From Chryseomicrobium sp. FSL W7-1435 (GTDB lineage Bacteria > Bacillota > Bacilli > Bacillales_A > Planococcaceae), in assembly GCF_038595005.1 (NCBI RefSeq), contig NZ_CP151997.1, positions 1,054,001 through 1,118,000 on the forward strand: a DNA stretch of 64,000 nucleotides, read 5' to 3'. Below, piece by piece: positions 1 through 8,463 of this stretch. Under the pieces are notes generated by a model. That model searched no databases, was not told the origin of the DNA, and saw only the letters and a program-made list of their open reading frames with translations. Positions within the stretch are counted from its first letter, which is position 1. Each line of letters begins with the position of its first letter. The position numbers were made by a program, and so were the translations under genes.

Positions 1-153
1 ACGCCACGATGGATTCTAAAGGGGCATGCACCGAACGATTTATCTGACCAGTCGGAACCAAAGACTACTACGCCACCGACTAAAGTGACTGGACGCAATG
101 AACCATGTCCATGTGGTAGTGGGAAGAAATATAAGAAGTGTTGCGGTAAATAA
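1..153 (+). CDS. SEC-C motif protein, C-terminal fragment
   Basis: The window opens inside a gene. The last 50 codons, read in frame 1, end with a SEC-C zinc-binding motif, [14 protein letters not shown], just before TAA at 151-153. The motif coordinates Zn through three or four Cys/His side chains and is found at the end of SecA and in many unrelated small proteins. The residues before it (a [12 protein letters not shown] stretch and a Thr/Pro linker) are not ones I know from SecA, and the CC ending is commoner in SecC-like proteins. I therefore call only the motif, not SecA. A terminator follows at 188-229. Confidence 0.7.
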   Translation, partial: TPRWILKGHAPNDLSDQSEPKTTTPPTKVTGRNEPCPCGSGKKYKKCCGK

Positions 154-187
154 TTCCGTCATCTAAAAGAGGCTTGACCAAATTTAT

Positions 188-229
188 AAGTAGGTTCTCT
201 AAGTTGAATTACAGAGAACCTACTTTTTT
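188..229 (+). terminator. Intrinsic terminator of the SEC-C gene
   Basis: A 13-bp stem (AAGTAGGTTCTCT at 188-200, AGAGAACCTACTT at 213-225) is followed by a T run. It belongs to a set of terminators in this window with a GTAG-R-TTCTCT stem that sit directly beside repeat copies (19578, 46271, 58833). Confidence 0.8.
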
Positions 230-237
230 GTTTACTT

Positions 238-474
238 TGAGTTCCGCTCCGGGGCTGCGTTCCGCGGGCGCGTCTAGTTTCAACTCATTGAAATCGAGTT
301 GCGAACGTCAGAAAGACGCTCCAAAATCAGTCGCACCAACTGAGGCCAAAAGCGCCTCACTTGGCACGCCTGATTTTCTCGGACTTTCTCGAGTGACGTT
401 CTCCACATCTAGAAGGGGCCTCACGTTACGACTTTTAATCCCACTGGAGTCAGCCCCTACTCTCCACTCAACTC
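238..474 (+). repeat. Composite intergenic repeat, copy A (outer ends plus inner module)
   Basis: This fills the gap between the SEC-C gene and the next gene. The left outer end (CCGGGGCTGCGTTCCGCGGG) and the right outer end (CCCACTGGAGTCAGCCCCT) are imperfect inverted repeats. Between them, at about 291-415, lies the inner module starting GCGAACGTCAGAAAGACGC and ending TGACGTTCTCCACATCTA. The same parts recur at 19309-19571 (reverse), 41939-42062 (outer ends only), 46371-46869 (inner only, four copies) and 58888-59123. An open frame of 105 codons crosses it by chance and is not called. From 475 to 599 I see only AT-rich leader sequence. Confidence 0.85.
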
Positions 475-599
475 CAATTTATATAAGTTAATAAATTACA
501 TTTGTCCCGACCTAATTTTTATTTTAGGTATATAAACCCAATGAATTCCAAGTGTATATTTAGTATGATTTGAGTAATACTAAAATTTGGGAGGTCATT

Positions 600-2675
600 A
601 TGAACAGACGTATAACCATTCTTTCTTTACTGTTTCTTTTCCTTTTTAGCCCTTTTGCAGCTGCCGATCACTTCCGAGACGTCTCAGGATTTCACGAAGA
701 AATTCATTACTTAACGGATCAGGGAATCATTGCAGGGTATCCGGATGGTACATATAAACCAAAACAATCCGTCAGTCGACTCCATGCCGTACAAATGCTG
801 ATTCGCGACATCGATGATTTCACCAGTTCTGTCAAAAATCCGGGACTATCCGATATCACACCACAATCAACGGGCTATTATGAGATTGCGCGAGCCGTCG
901 AACTCGGCATCATCAATGGAAAAGTTGCAAAAGATGGTTCACGCTATTTTGACCCAGCAGGTAAATTAACCCGTGGAGAACTAGCAGTAATTTTAACGGA
1001 AACGTATAATCTCACTACGGACAAAGCGGAAGAGAATTACTTCCGTGATGTGAAAGCGTCTAGTGTTTTTTACTCTTATGTCTCAATTCTAGTAAACGAA
1101 CGCATCACTCTGGGGTATGGAGACGGTGGCTTCGGTCTAATTGATCCCGTATCTCGAGAACACTTTGCGGCGTTTTTAGCACGTGTTCTTGAAGAAAGCT
1201 TTCGACCAGCAAGTGCAGTGGACGAACTGCCAGAACCAGAGCCACAGCCACAGCCTGAGCCAACGCCAGACCCAAAACCAAAACCTGTAGACTATAGCTA
1301 TGTAAAAAATGCTGCTAGTAAAGAAGTGGGAACGTGGGCATTTGAAAATTCCAATACATCAGTTACCATTCGTGATGCGGCAACGGGTCAAGTTGTTTAC
1401 TCCTATGGCATGTATCAGCCAGTAACGCCTGCTTCCAATCAAAAACTGATGACAGGTGCAGCAGCACTTGAGCTTTTGGGTGAAAATTATCGATTCACCA
1501 CTTCGTTATGGACGGGTGGATCGGTATCGGGAAGTACGTTGAATGGTCACGTGTACTTAAAAGGTCAGGGAGATCCTACTCTTTTAAAAAGTGATCTTCA
1601 GTACTTTGCTCGTCAATTAAAGGCAAAAGGGATAACACGAATAAATGGAAACGTTGTAGGCGATAGCACCTGGTATGACGCGAATCGCTATGCAGATAAA
1701 ATGCAACCTGAGGATGAGCCCTATTATTATGCTGCACAGACAATGGCACTGACACTGTCACCGAATAGTGACTTTGATGCAGGTTCTGTTATAGTAGCGG
1801 CAACACCTACTTCATCTGGAAGCGCTCCGCGAATTACTTTGGAGCCGGCAACGTCTGTCATGACGATTTCTAACACGGCTAAAACGGTTTCGAGTGGCTC
1901 TGCGAATACGTTGAAAATCACACGTAAACTTGGAACAAATACGATAGTGGTATCAGGAAATATCCCGTCAGGAGCTTCCACTAAAAAGGAATGGATATCT
2001 GTTGTGAATCCAACTGGTTATGCTCTAGATGTTTTCAAAAAAGCGCTACAAGCGGAGGGAATTACATTCGGTAGTGGACAAGGCTTGTTGATCAGTTCAA
2101 CTGTGCCAACTACTGCAGTGAAAGTGGCTGAATCAAAATCCGACACCTTGAAATCACTAATGCCAATTTATATGAAACTAAGCAACAACTCAATGGCGGA
2201 AGCTTTCATTAAAGAAATAGGGGCTGTCAAAAAAGGACAAGGTAGTTGGTCGGCAGGACTGCAAGCCGTTCGGGAATATGGACAAAGCCTTGGCTTATCA
2301 ATGCAAAACTGGACGTTGATTGATGGTTCCGGCATGTCGTATCGCAATCGATTGACTTCTGATCAAGTGAGTCTGATGCTGTACAAAGTTCAATCCGAAC
2401 CTTGGTATCCTGCGTTTGAGTATTCTCTTCCTGTTGCAGGAAATTCTAATCGTCTAATCGGTGGAACGCTTCGCTACCGTCTGACAGGCTCAGCAACAAA
2501 AGGTCGTGTCTTGGCAAAGACAGGAAGTCTTGATAATGTGAAATCACTCTCTGGATACACCAGAACAGCAGAAAATGAAGAATTAATCTTCTCTATTTTG
2601 ACGGACCAAAACCCGACAAGTATGAATCCTCATATTGACCGCTTAGTAACGGCAATTTCAGCTGCTAGGCGTTAA
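600..2675 (+). CDS. dacB: SLH-anchored D-alanyl-D-alanine carboxypeptidase/endopeptidase (peptidase S13, PBP4-like)
   Basis: This is a secreted penicillin-binding protein predicted to trim D-Ala or cut D-Ala-mDAP/Lys crosslinks in peptidoglycan. Start 600 is preferred because GGGAGG lies just upstream and the protein then begins with a clean signal peptide (MNRRITILSLLFLFLFS, cut near AAA-D). Three SLH domains follow (about residues 23-210), then a Pro/Glu linker and the S13 domain. Catalytic motifs are visible: SxxK as SNQK, SxN as SNN (SNNSMAEAF) and KTG (AKTGSLDNVKSLSG). S13 enzymes usually lack SLH domains, so anchoring is by non-covalent binding to wall polymer. It is a single gene with its own terminator at 2684-2713. 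Confidence 0.92.
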   Translation: MNRRITILSLLFLFLFSPFAAADHFRDVSGFHEEIHYLTDQGIIAGYPDGTYKPKQSVSRLHAVQMLIRDIDDFTSSVKNPGLSDITPQSTGYYEIARAVELGIINGKVAKDGSRYFDPAGKLTRGELAVILTETYNLTTDKAEENYFRDVKASSVFYSYVSILVNERITLGYGDGGFGLIDPVSREHFAAFLARVLEESFRPASAVDELPEPEPQPQPEPTPDPKPKPVDYSYVKNAASKEVGTWAFENSNTSVTIRDAATGQVVYSYGMYQPVTPASNQKLMTGAAALELLGENYRFTTSLWTGGSVSGSTLNGHVYLKGQGDPTLLKSDLQYFARQLKAKGITRINGNVVGDSTWYDANRYADKMQPEDEPYYYAAQTMALTLSPNSDFDAGSVIVAATPTSSGSAPRITLEPATSVMTISNTAKTVSSGSANTLKITRKLGTNTIVVSGNIPSGASTKKEWISVVNPTGYALDVFKKALQAEGITFGSGQGLLISSTVPTTAVKVAESKSDTLKSLMPIYMKLSNNSMAEAFIKEIGAVKKGQGSWSAGLQAVREYGQSLGLSMQNWTLIDGSGMSYRNRLTSDQVSLMLYKVQSEPWYPAFEYSLPVAGNSNRLIGGTLRYRLTGSATKGRVLAKTGSLDNVKSLSGYTRTAENEELIFSILTDQNPTSMNPHIDRLVTAISAARR

Positions 2676-2683
2676 CAAATGGA

Positions 2684-2713
2684 CGGACACGACTTTACTC
2701 GTGTTCGTTTTTT
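2684..2713 (+). terminator. Intrinsic terminator after the S13 peptidase
   Basis: A 9-bp stem (CGGACACGA with TCGTGTTCG, one G-U pair) with a six-base loop is followed by six T residues. Confidence 0.85.
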
Positions 2714-2773
2714 CTTGGAAACTTTTCCATACTTCGTCCGTAAAGACTAGTAGTAGTGAAATGAGGAGATGGA

Positions 2774-3724
2774 ATGATGGACCATAATTTAGCAGAACGT
2801 CAACTTCAATTACGTGCAAAGTATGACGAGAAAATTCATCTGGAACGAAAACAACACGCTATTGCAAAGCAAGTAGCTGAGCATGAAAAGCGTAAAGAAA
2901 TACTAGAGCAATCGTTCACACGAGAACAGTTAGAACTTCATAAAATGGATCGATTATCAATCGTCAATGTTGTCCGGAAATGGCGGGGAACACATGACGA
3001 GATGCGCCAGAAGGAGTTCGAAGAAGCAGCCTTGGCTGAATTAAAGTTGAATGAGCATGAAGCAATGCTTCGCGATTTGAAGCAAGATGAGGAAGACATT
3101 CAATTGCAACTTCAACGACTGGGATCAGCAGAAGCGGATTGGCAGAATTTCTTAAAAGAAAAAGAAGAATGGGTCAAACGTACAAATGCAGTTCAGTCTG
3201 AAAAAATTGATGCACAGCTCGTGCGCGTTTCAGAATTTGAGTCTTTGTTAAAAGAAATTGATGAAGCCATTTATGCGGGAAAGGCCGCAGATCGTTCACT
3301 TGGTCAAGCGCTTAAAAAGCTAAAGAATGCAAAAGACATGTCGACCTGGGATACTTTTCTTGGGGGAGGGATGATTGTAACGATGATGAAGCATGACGAC
3401 TTGGACAAGTCAGAAAATGCATTGCATGAAGCGCAATTAAACTTACAGCGTTTTGAAGCAGAGCTTACGGATGTGCAAGAGGGAGCAATGGAAGGATTGT
3501 TCGTTGAACGGGGATCCTTTGTAACATTTGCGGACTATTTCTTCGATGACATCTTCTCAGAATGGTCCATTCATAATCGTATCAATGACTCTATTCAAAA
3601 AGTAGCAGACACGAAAACCAAACTAACTCGTGTCATCGGGAATTTGCAGATGCAGCGAGGGCAGATTGATCAGGGTTTGCAGGATGCGAAAGATGCTTAT
3701 GAACATGCAGTTGAACTATATTAG
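2774..3724 (+). CDS. Coiled-coil protein of unknown function
   Basis: A 316-residue soluble protein without signal peptide or membrane segment. It starts at ATG 2774 (or the next codon, ATG 2777) behind GAGGAG at 2763-2768. Residues 1-180 and 210-316 are rich in Glu, Lys, Gln and Leu with heptad-like spacing, as in long coiled coils. Between them, near residues 193-208, is a short Gly-rich break (TFLGGGMIVTMMKHDDLD) that could be a hairpin turn between two helical arms. I cannot name the family. It stands alone, with terminators on both sides, so context gives no function. A structural or phage-shock-like scaffold is possible but unproven. Confidence 0.75.
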   Translation: MMDHNLAERQLQLRAKYDEKIHLERKQHAIAKQVAEHEKRKEILEQSFTREQLELHKMDRLSIVNVVRKWRGTHDEMRQKEFEEAALAELKLNEHEAMLRDLKQDEEDIQLQLQRLGSAEADWQNFLKEKEEWVKRTNAVQSEKIDAQLVRVSEFESLLKEIDEAIYAGKAADRSLGQALKKLKNAKDMSTWDTFLGGGMIVTMMKHDDLDKSENALHEAQLNLQRFEAELTDVQEGAMEGLFVERGSFVTFADYFFDDIFSEWSIHNRINDSIQKVADTKTKLTRVIGNLQMQRGQIDQGLQDAKDAYEHAVELY

Positions 3725-3753
3725 GACAAATGAGGTTGGGAAAGAATTCAATT

Positions 3754-3804
3754 AAACCAGTATTTTCTTTAGGATTTGTTCTAGAGAAACTACTGGTTTT
3801 GCTT
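3754..3804 (+). terminator. Probable intrinsic terminator
   Basis: Stem AAACCAGTATTTTCT pairs imperfectly with AGAAACTACTGGTTT across a loop of about 16 bases, followed by TTGCTTTTG. The rest of the gap to 4054 is AT-rich and holds no gene; it carries a good ribosome-binding site (AGGGGAGG, 4038-4044). Confidence 0.6.
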
Positions 3805-4054
3805 TTGTCTCTAGTAGTTTTTTGTGGTAGAAATTTTCCAAAAAAACGGGATTTTTCTATAGTATAACAACCAAAATAAACCATTCATTTTCACATACTA
3901 GACCACTACGACCAGCTCTTTTTCTCTTTCCCCTGACTTCCTCCGCATTTTTGGTAAGGTTTATATCTTCTTTACAAAAGCTCGCTATACTAAAGTCAAA
4001 TCACGATTTTACTTGCAAGGCCGCACTACATTTTGCCAGGGGAGGCATGGAGAA

Positions 4055-5392
4055 ATGAAGCAATCAAGTTGGATGAAAAAATGGATGAAACGCAGTGTGT
4101 TATCACTAGCTGCAGCAGCGTTAGTATTTCCTGGAGTACAAACACCAGAACCTGTTTCTGCACAGACGACAGATTTATTGATTTCAGAGTACATCGAAGG
4201 ATCTAGCAACAACAAGGCTATCGAAATTTTTAATGGCACTGGTCAATCGGTCAATTTATCGGGTTACCAAGTGGCTTATCATCAAAACGGTTCCACTTCA
4301 GTTTCAGGAAGCTTGAATTTGTCAGGAACGTTGGCAGCCGGTGATGTACTAGTCGTCTACAATCCATCGTCGGCATCAGGCATTATTTCCAAAGGTGACG
4401 TCGCATCAACCGTCATCCAGCACAACGGAGACGATACGATTTTATTGAAAAAGAACGGAACGACGATTGATTCGTTCGGCCAAATTGGTGTTGACCCTGG
4501 CACGGCATGGTCAGCGAATGGTGTTTCAACAGTCGATAAGACGTTGGTTCGCAAATCAACGGTCACATCAGGAGATACGAATGCTACCAACGCATTTGAC
4601 CCTTCTGCTCAGTGGACAGCTTATCCGGTAGATACCTTTACATTCTTAGGTTCCCATCAAGCGGATGGGGGCACTACGACACCACCGCCAACGGGAACAA
4701 TTAACGATGCTAATGGCTATTACACAAATGTTTCTGGCCTGTCAGGCAGCGCTTTGAAAACTCGTTTGAATGACATTATCGACAACCACACAAAACTTTC
4801 CTATGATGCAGTTTGGGATGCTTTAAAATATACAGATGAGGATCCTGCTAACTCTTCTAATGTAATCCTATTCTATAGTGGGCTCTCTCGTTCGAAAACG
4901 TTAAATGGCGGAGACTTAGGAGACTGGAATCGGGAACATGTTTGGGCTAAGTCTCATGGAGATTTCGGCACAACTACTGGCGCAGGAACAGATCTTCACC
5001 ATTTGCGCGCGACAGATGTGCAAGTCAATGGCGCTCGCGGAAACCTTGATTTTGATATCGGCGGAACAACAATTGTGAATTGTTTCGATTGTAAAAAAGA
5101 CGGTGATTCATTTGAGCCGCCAAATCGTGTCAAAGGGGACGTAGCGCGTATCCTGTTTTACATGGCAACACGCTATGAGGTCGGCGATCAGCTAGATCTT
5201 GAATTGAACAATCAAGTGAACAACGGCACCGCTCCTTACCACGGGAAACTGTCTGTTCTCCTGCAGTGGCATGCACAAGATCCTGTAGATGCAGCAGAGC
5301 TCCGTCGCAACCAACGCATTTTCGAGAGACAAGGCAACCGTAACCCGTTTATCGATAATCCACAGTGGGCAACTTCCATTTTCAGCAACTAA
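4055..5392 (+). CDS. Secreted LTD-domain endonuclease I
   Basis: A 445-residue extracellular nuclease. ATG 4055 is preferred because AGGGGAGG lies ten bases upstream and the protein then begins with a positively charged signal peptide, cut near VSAQT. Residues about 40-185 form a lamin-tail (LTD) fold, typified by LLISEYIEGSSNNKAIEIFN. A Thr/Pro linker precedes the endonuclease I domain (about 220-440), which carries the catalytic DWNREHVWAKSHG motif (His-Me finger type) and DLHHLRATDVQVNGARG. Family members are secreted, Mg-dependent DNases that cleave DNA or RNA nonspecifically, probably for nutrient scavenging. It is monocistronic with a terminator at 5406. Confidence 0.92.
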   Translation: MKQSSWMKKWMKRSVLSLAAAALVFPGVQTPEPVSAQTTDLLISEYIEGSSNNKAIEIFNGTGQSVNLSGYQVAYHQNGSTSVSGSLNLSGTLAAGDVLVVYNPSSASGIISKGDVASTVIQHNGDDTILLKKNGTTIDSFGQIGVDPGTAWSANGVSTVDKTLVRKSTVTSGDTNATNAFDPSAQWTAYPVDTFTFLGSHQADGGTTTPPPTGTINDANGYYTNVSGLSGSALKTRLNDIIDNHTKLSYDAVWDALKYTDEDPANSSNVILFYSGLSRSKTLNGGDLGDWNREHVWAKSHGDFGTTTGAGTDLHHLRATDVQVNGARGNLDFDIGGTTIVNCFDCKKDGDSFEPPNRVKGDVARILFYMATRYEVGDQLDLELNNQVNNGTAPYHGKLSVLLQWHAQDPVDAAELRRNQRIFERQGNRNPFIDNPQWATSIFSN

Positions 5393-5405
5393 CTCTTAGA
5401 TGGGC

Positions 5406-5434
5406 AGCCATTTCCTTTTGGAAATGGCTATTTT
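5406..5434 (+). terminator. Intrinsic terminator after the endonuclease
   Basis: A perfect 10-bp stem (AGCCATTTCC / GGAAATGGCT) with a TTTT loop is followed by ATTTTTG. Confidence 0.9.
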
Positions 5435-5510
5435 TGCTTTTGATTTCTTTTTAGAAAGGGGTTGGGACTATAAGTTGGTTTTTAGCTTAGGTTTTGAGGT
5501 TGTTAGTAGG

Positions 5511-5655
5511 TTTTTCGCTCATCAGGATGAGATTTTCGATCATCAGAACGGGTTTTTCGCTCATCAGAACGGAGTTTTCAATCATCAAGGCATTCCTCGA
5601 TCATCAGGATGAGATATTCGCTCATCAGAACGGCTTCCCCGCTCATCACGACAGC
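5511..5655 (+). repeat. 21-nt tandem array, seven units (array 1)
   Basis: Seven consecutive units follow a 21-nt period, most of the form TTTTCGCTCATCAGAACGG, with variants in which CGCTCATCA becomes CGATCATCA or CAATCATCA. The fourth unit is about two bases short. A chance frame through it reads as His-Gln-rich heptapeptides, but there is no ribosome-binding site or normal protein context, so I do not call a gene. The reverse complement core (TGATGAGCGAAAA) matches the array at 35064-35208. Confidence 0.8.
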
Positions 5656-5740
5656 CAACCACCGCCCGCACTATACAAACCTCGGCAGATTCTTTATGCT
5701 TAAGACAACAGAACCTGAACGCCGAAAGGAAGATTTGCAT

Positions 5741-7351
5741 ATGTACCAGTGGCAGACACCAGAAAGTCTACAAACTCTTCTCGAAGAACTTGTTGGCTGG
5801 GATAGTCGCAGCACGACTGCCGGAGAAATAGATTTTGCTCATAAGCTCGAACAGAAGCTAAATCAGCTTCCTTATTTTCAACAAAATCCTCAAAACTTAG
5901 TTTTAGGCGATGCTGGAGAACAGCGAAAGTTTGTCGCAGCGTTGTCGACCCATCCGGACGCAACAAAAACAATCGTATTGATCAGTCACTTCGATACAGT
6001 TGGCATTGAAGAATATGGTGAACTTGCAACACATGCCTACTCACCCGATGCACTTGAAAAAGAATTCCGTGCGCATAAAGATTCTTTGTCAGAAGTAGCT
6101 GCAGCAGATTTAGAATCTGGAGATTACTTGTGGGGACGCGGGACGATGGATATGAAAGCAGGCCTTGCAATACATATGGCTATTGTGGAAAAGGCGATTG
6201 CAGAACAGTGGCCCATCAACCTCGTTCTCTTAACAGTGCCAGACGAAGAAGTAAACTCTGCAGGGATGCGAGCGGCTGTGAAATTATTAGCTGAATGGAA
6301 AGAAGAGAAGAAGCTCGCCTACGCTCTATTTTTAAATGGCGAACCGGTGTTTTCCATGAATCCCACAGACACAGAATACAAAGTCTACTCGGGGTCCATC
6401 GGAAAAATTATGCCGTCTGCCTTGTTTTATGGGAAAGAAACGCATGTCGGAGAACCGCTGAGCGGAATGACTTCAAGTTTGTTAGCTTCCATGATGACAC
6501 GTCGAATGGAAATGAATCCAAAGTTTGAAGAAGTCGTCTACGGAGAAGTGACACCGCTTCCGGTTACGCTTCATCAAAAAGATTTGCGTGAAAGTTATTC
6601 AACACAAACACCGTTTTTGTCGTCAGCTCTTTACAATGTATTCACAATGAAGCAAAGTGCAGCGGATGTTTTTGATGAGTTTGAAGAAGTGGCAAAATTT
6701 GCAGCGAATGAAATTGATGAATGGTATACGAAGGTATGCGAAAGACAAGGGGGAAGTCCTTTAGGAAAAGTTAGAGTGATGCGCTATGAAGCTCTAGAAA
6801 ACTATGCAGTAGAGCGCTTGGGAGAAGCAACTGTGGAGGCAATCAAAAAACAATGCTTGTCACTACAAGATCTTGACGATCGTGAAATTGCAATTCAATT
6901 AACAAAAGAACTGCTCACTCGTTTTCCAGAACTAGCGCCGGCCATTGTTTTACTATTCACTCCACCGTATTATCCAGCGGTGAACTCAACAGAAGACTCT
7001 CTAGTACAGGCATGTATTTCCGGAATTCAAGCTCTAGCAAAGGAGAAGTTTGAATTGGATGTTACACAAGTGCATTACTTTAATGGCATTTCTGACTTGA
7101 GTTATGTGAATTACGTAGGAGATCCAACAGGCTGGGAAGTTTACGAGGCCAATACGCCGGTATGGGAAGTGACCTACTCCATTCCGTTTAAAGAAATGGA
7201 ACAATTGAAGGCACCAGTACTGAATGTCGGGCCTTTCGGAAAAGACGCCCATAAACGCACAGAGCGACTGCATATCCAAAGCGCTTTTGTGGAAACACCA
7301 ATGTTTGTAGAAGAAGTCATTAAAACAGTGATCAAAAGACAAACAGTTTAA
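5741..7351 (+). CDS. rocB: RocB-like M20 family peptidase
   Basis: A 536-residue cytosolic metallohydrolase resembling RocB of the arginine-utilisation locus. Start 5741 (MYQWQTPESLQ) is chosen because AAAGGAAG precedes it and upstream codons run into repeat array 1. M20 metal-site motifs are visible: ISHFDTVG (His and Asp), GRGTMDMKAG (bridging Asp) and LLTVPDEEVNS (catalytic and metal Glu). At about 540 residues it is long for M20, as RocB is. RocB has a proposed role in arginine or peptide catabolism, but its exact reaction is not established. No rocA/D/F neighbours are present, so the link to arginine is weak. A bidirectional terminator follows. Confidence 0.85.
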   Translation: MYQWQTPESLQTLLEELVGWDSRSTTAGEIDFAHKLEQKLNQLPYFQQNPQNLVLGDAGEQRKFVAALSTHPDATKTIVLISHFDTVGIEEYGELATHAYSPDALEKEFRAHKDSLSEVAAADLESGDYLWGRGTMDMKAGLAIHMAIVEKAIAEQWPINLVLLTVPDEEVNSAGMRAAVKLLAEWKEEKKLAYALFLNGEPVFSMNPTDTEYKVYSGSIGKIMPSALFYGKETHVGEPLSGMTSSLLASMMTRRMEMNPKFEEVVYGEVTPLPVTLHQKDLRESYSTQTPFLSSALYNVFTMKQSAADVFDEFEEVAKFAANEIDEWYTKVCERQGGSPLGKVRVMRYEALENYAVERLGEATVEAIKKQCLSLQDLDDREIAIQLTKELLTRFPELAPAIVLLFTPPYYPAVNSTEDSLVQACISGIQALAKEKFELDVTQVHYFNGISDLSYVNYVGDPTGWEVYEANTPVWEVTYSIPFKEMEQLKAPVLNVGPFGKDAHKRTERLHIQSAFVETPMFVEEVIKTVIKRQTV

Positions 7352-7372
7352 ACTTCAATTAAATGACGTAAG

Positions 7373-7420
7373 AAAAAACAGTAGAACCTCTAGATTGAAC
7401 TAGGGCATCTACTGTTTTTT
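7373..7420. terminator. Bidirectional terminator between convergent genes
   Basis: AAAAAACAGTAGAACCTCTAG pairs with CTAGGGCATCTACTGTTTTTT with two mismatches. The A run on the left and the T run on the right allow termination in both directions. Confidence 0.85.
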
Positions 7421-7433
7421 ATAGAGCTCTATT

Positions 7434-8240
7434 CTAGCTCTTCAACAACTTTACTAACTCTTCATTAAACTTATCTTTCTCATCCACATACATCCCATGC
7501 CCACTTTCTTCGAAGGTCACAAGTGTGGAATTTTCAATGTGTTCGTTCATCCAGTGGGAGAGTTCGATAGGGCAGATTTCGTCTTTAGCTCCGTGGAACA
7601 ACGTAACTGGAAGAGTCAACGCCTTCGTCTCTTGTTGAAGATCCTCATCCCGCAATGCTTTCGCATACCCAATTGTGCCATGAGCAGAACTTTCAAGTGC
7701 AAGCGATTGGAACCACTTAATAAAGGAATCTGAATGATCTTTTGCAAAAAACATACCTGAGAATTCATTGATAAAGCCAGGGCGGTCTTTTTCGATATTG
7801 GCGATAATATCATCGACTTCTTCAGGTTTCATGCCATGCTCAAAACCTTCTGTTTGCGTGAAGCGAGGAGCAGCCGCCCCCATCAACAATAAGTGTTTCA
7901 CTTTGTCAGCGCCGAAATTGGTGATGTACCGAATGGCAATAGGGCCACCCATTGAAAATCCACCAAGCACAAAGTTTGTTAAGCCGAGAGATGTAACGAC
8001 TTTATCCAAATCCGAGGCAGCCATATCATAGTCATAAGCGCTCCACGGACGATCTGATTTTCCTAAACCACGCAAATCAATCCCGATATAACGGAAACCA
8101 TTTTCTGCAATTGCACTGATTTGCCCTTCAAAAGATTGATTGCTTAGAGGCCATCCATGAATGAATACGACGGGATCTCCTTGCCCAATATCCTCCACAA
8201 AAACCTTTACATCTTGTTCTACTTCAATCCACTTTCCCAT
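7434..8240 (-). CDS. Alpha/beta hydrolase (haloperoxidase/arylesterase-like)
   Basis: A 268-residue alpha/beta-hydrolase with the full triad. The oxyanion region is HGWPLS (29-34), nucleophile Ser96 sits in GFSMGG, the acid is Asp220 (HGAKDEICP) and the base is His248 (ESGHGMY). The HGWP motif and size match the non-haem chloroperoxidase/esterase group; the real substrate cannot be read from sequence. GAGGAGG sits seven bases before ATG. The gene is monocistronic and convergent with the M20 peptidase. Confidence 0.88.
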   Translation of the reverse strand: MGKWIEVEQDVKVFVEDIGQGDPVVFIHGWPLSNQSFEGQISAIAENGFRYIGIDLRGLGKSDRPWSAYDYDMAASDLDKVVTSLGLTNFVLGGFSMGGPIAIRYITNFGADKVKHLLLMGAAAPRFTQTEGFEHGMKPEEVDDIIANIEKDRPGFINEFSGMFFAKDHSDSFIKWFQSLALESSAHGTIGYAKALRDEDLQQETKALTLPVTLFHGAKDEICPIELSHWMNEHIENSTLVTFEESGHGMYVDEKDKFNEELVKLLKS

Positions 8241-8355
8241 TCTAACGCCTCCTCAAAATTAACGTGCTTAGGAGTTGAAATTCCCTTTAATTCGAGATAC
8301 TAAACACTTTGGATTTTAATTAGCTAGTTCCAACGTCGGAATTTTCTAAAAACAA

Positions 8356-8384
8356 TTGTTGAGGTGAAATAATTGCTGTAAAAT
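8356..8384 (+). promoter_or_regulatory. Candidate sigma-A promoter of the amylopullulanase gene
   Basis: TTGTTG (8356-8361) and TAAAAT (8379-8384) are separated by 17 bases. The predicted start near 8391 would put the operator at 8402 and the cre at 8436 in the early transcribed region. The area is AT-rich, so the match is only suggestive. Confidence 0.45.
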
Positions 8385-8401
8385 TTTATGTAGAGATAAG
8401 T

Positions 8402-8413
8402 GCAAACGTTTGC
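8402..8413. promoter_or_regulatory. LacI-family operator candidate (MalR-like)
   Basis: GCAAACGTTTGC is a perfect 12-bp palindrome with the central CG typical of LacI/GalR-family sites. It misses the cre consensus at three positions, so a sugar-specific regulator (maltose/maltodextrin type) is more likely than CcpA. No such regulator lies in the window. Confidence 0.6.
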
Positions 8414-8435
8414 GCAAATTTCGTTTTAATTGTCT

Positions 8436-8449
8436 TGTAAGCGATTACA
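8436..8449 (+). promoter_or_regulatory. cre site (CcpA) before the amylopullulanase gene
   Basis: TGTAAGCGATTACA matches the catabolite-responsive consensus TGWAANCGNTNWCA at all positions. It lies downstream of the predicted transcription start, which would allow roadblock repression during growth on a preferred sugar. Confidence 0.75.
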
Positions 8450-8463
8450 ATTTGAGAGGATGG

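Noticed and set aside
1-153. C-terminus of SecA
   Set aside because: The SEC-C motif alone is not enough, the CC ending is less typical of SecA, and upstream residues do not resemble SecA as I know it. Left as SEC-C protein.
174-491. Open frame of 105 codons after the SEC-C gene; similar peptides appear at 19298-19498 (minus), 46241-46486 (minus) and 58886-59128
   Set aside because: All lie inside copies of the intergenic repeat. They are read in different relations to ribosome sites, lack start signals and merely reflect repeat sequence.
5400-5703. Overlapping small frames giving His-Gln-rich heptapeptides
   Set aside because: They start in the terminator or inside the 21-nt array and have no ribosome-binding site; the peptide repeat follows from the 21-nt period.
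8401-8414. Second cre site before the amylopullulanase gene
   Set aside because: It differs from the cre consensus at three positions (third, twelfth, last) although it is a perfect palindrome; a LacI-type regulator other than CcpA is more likely.
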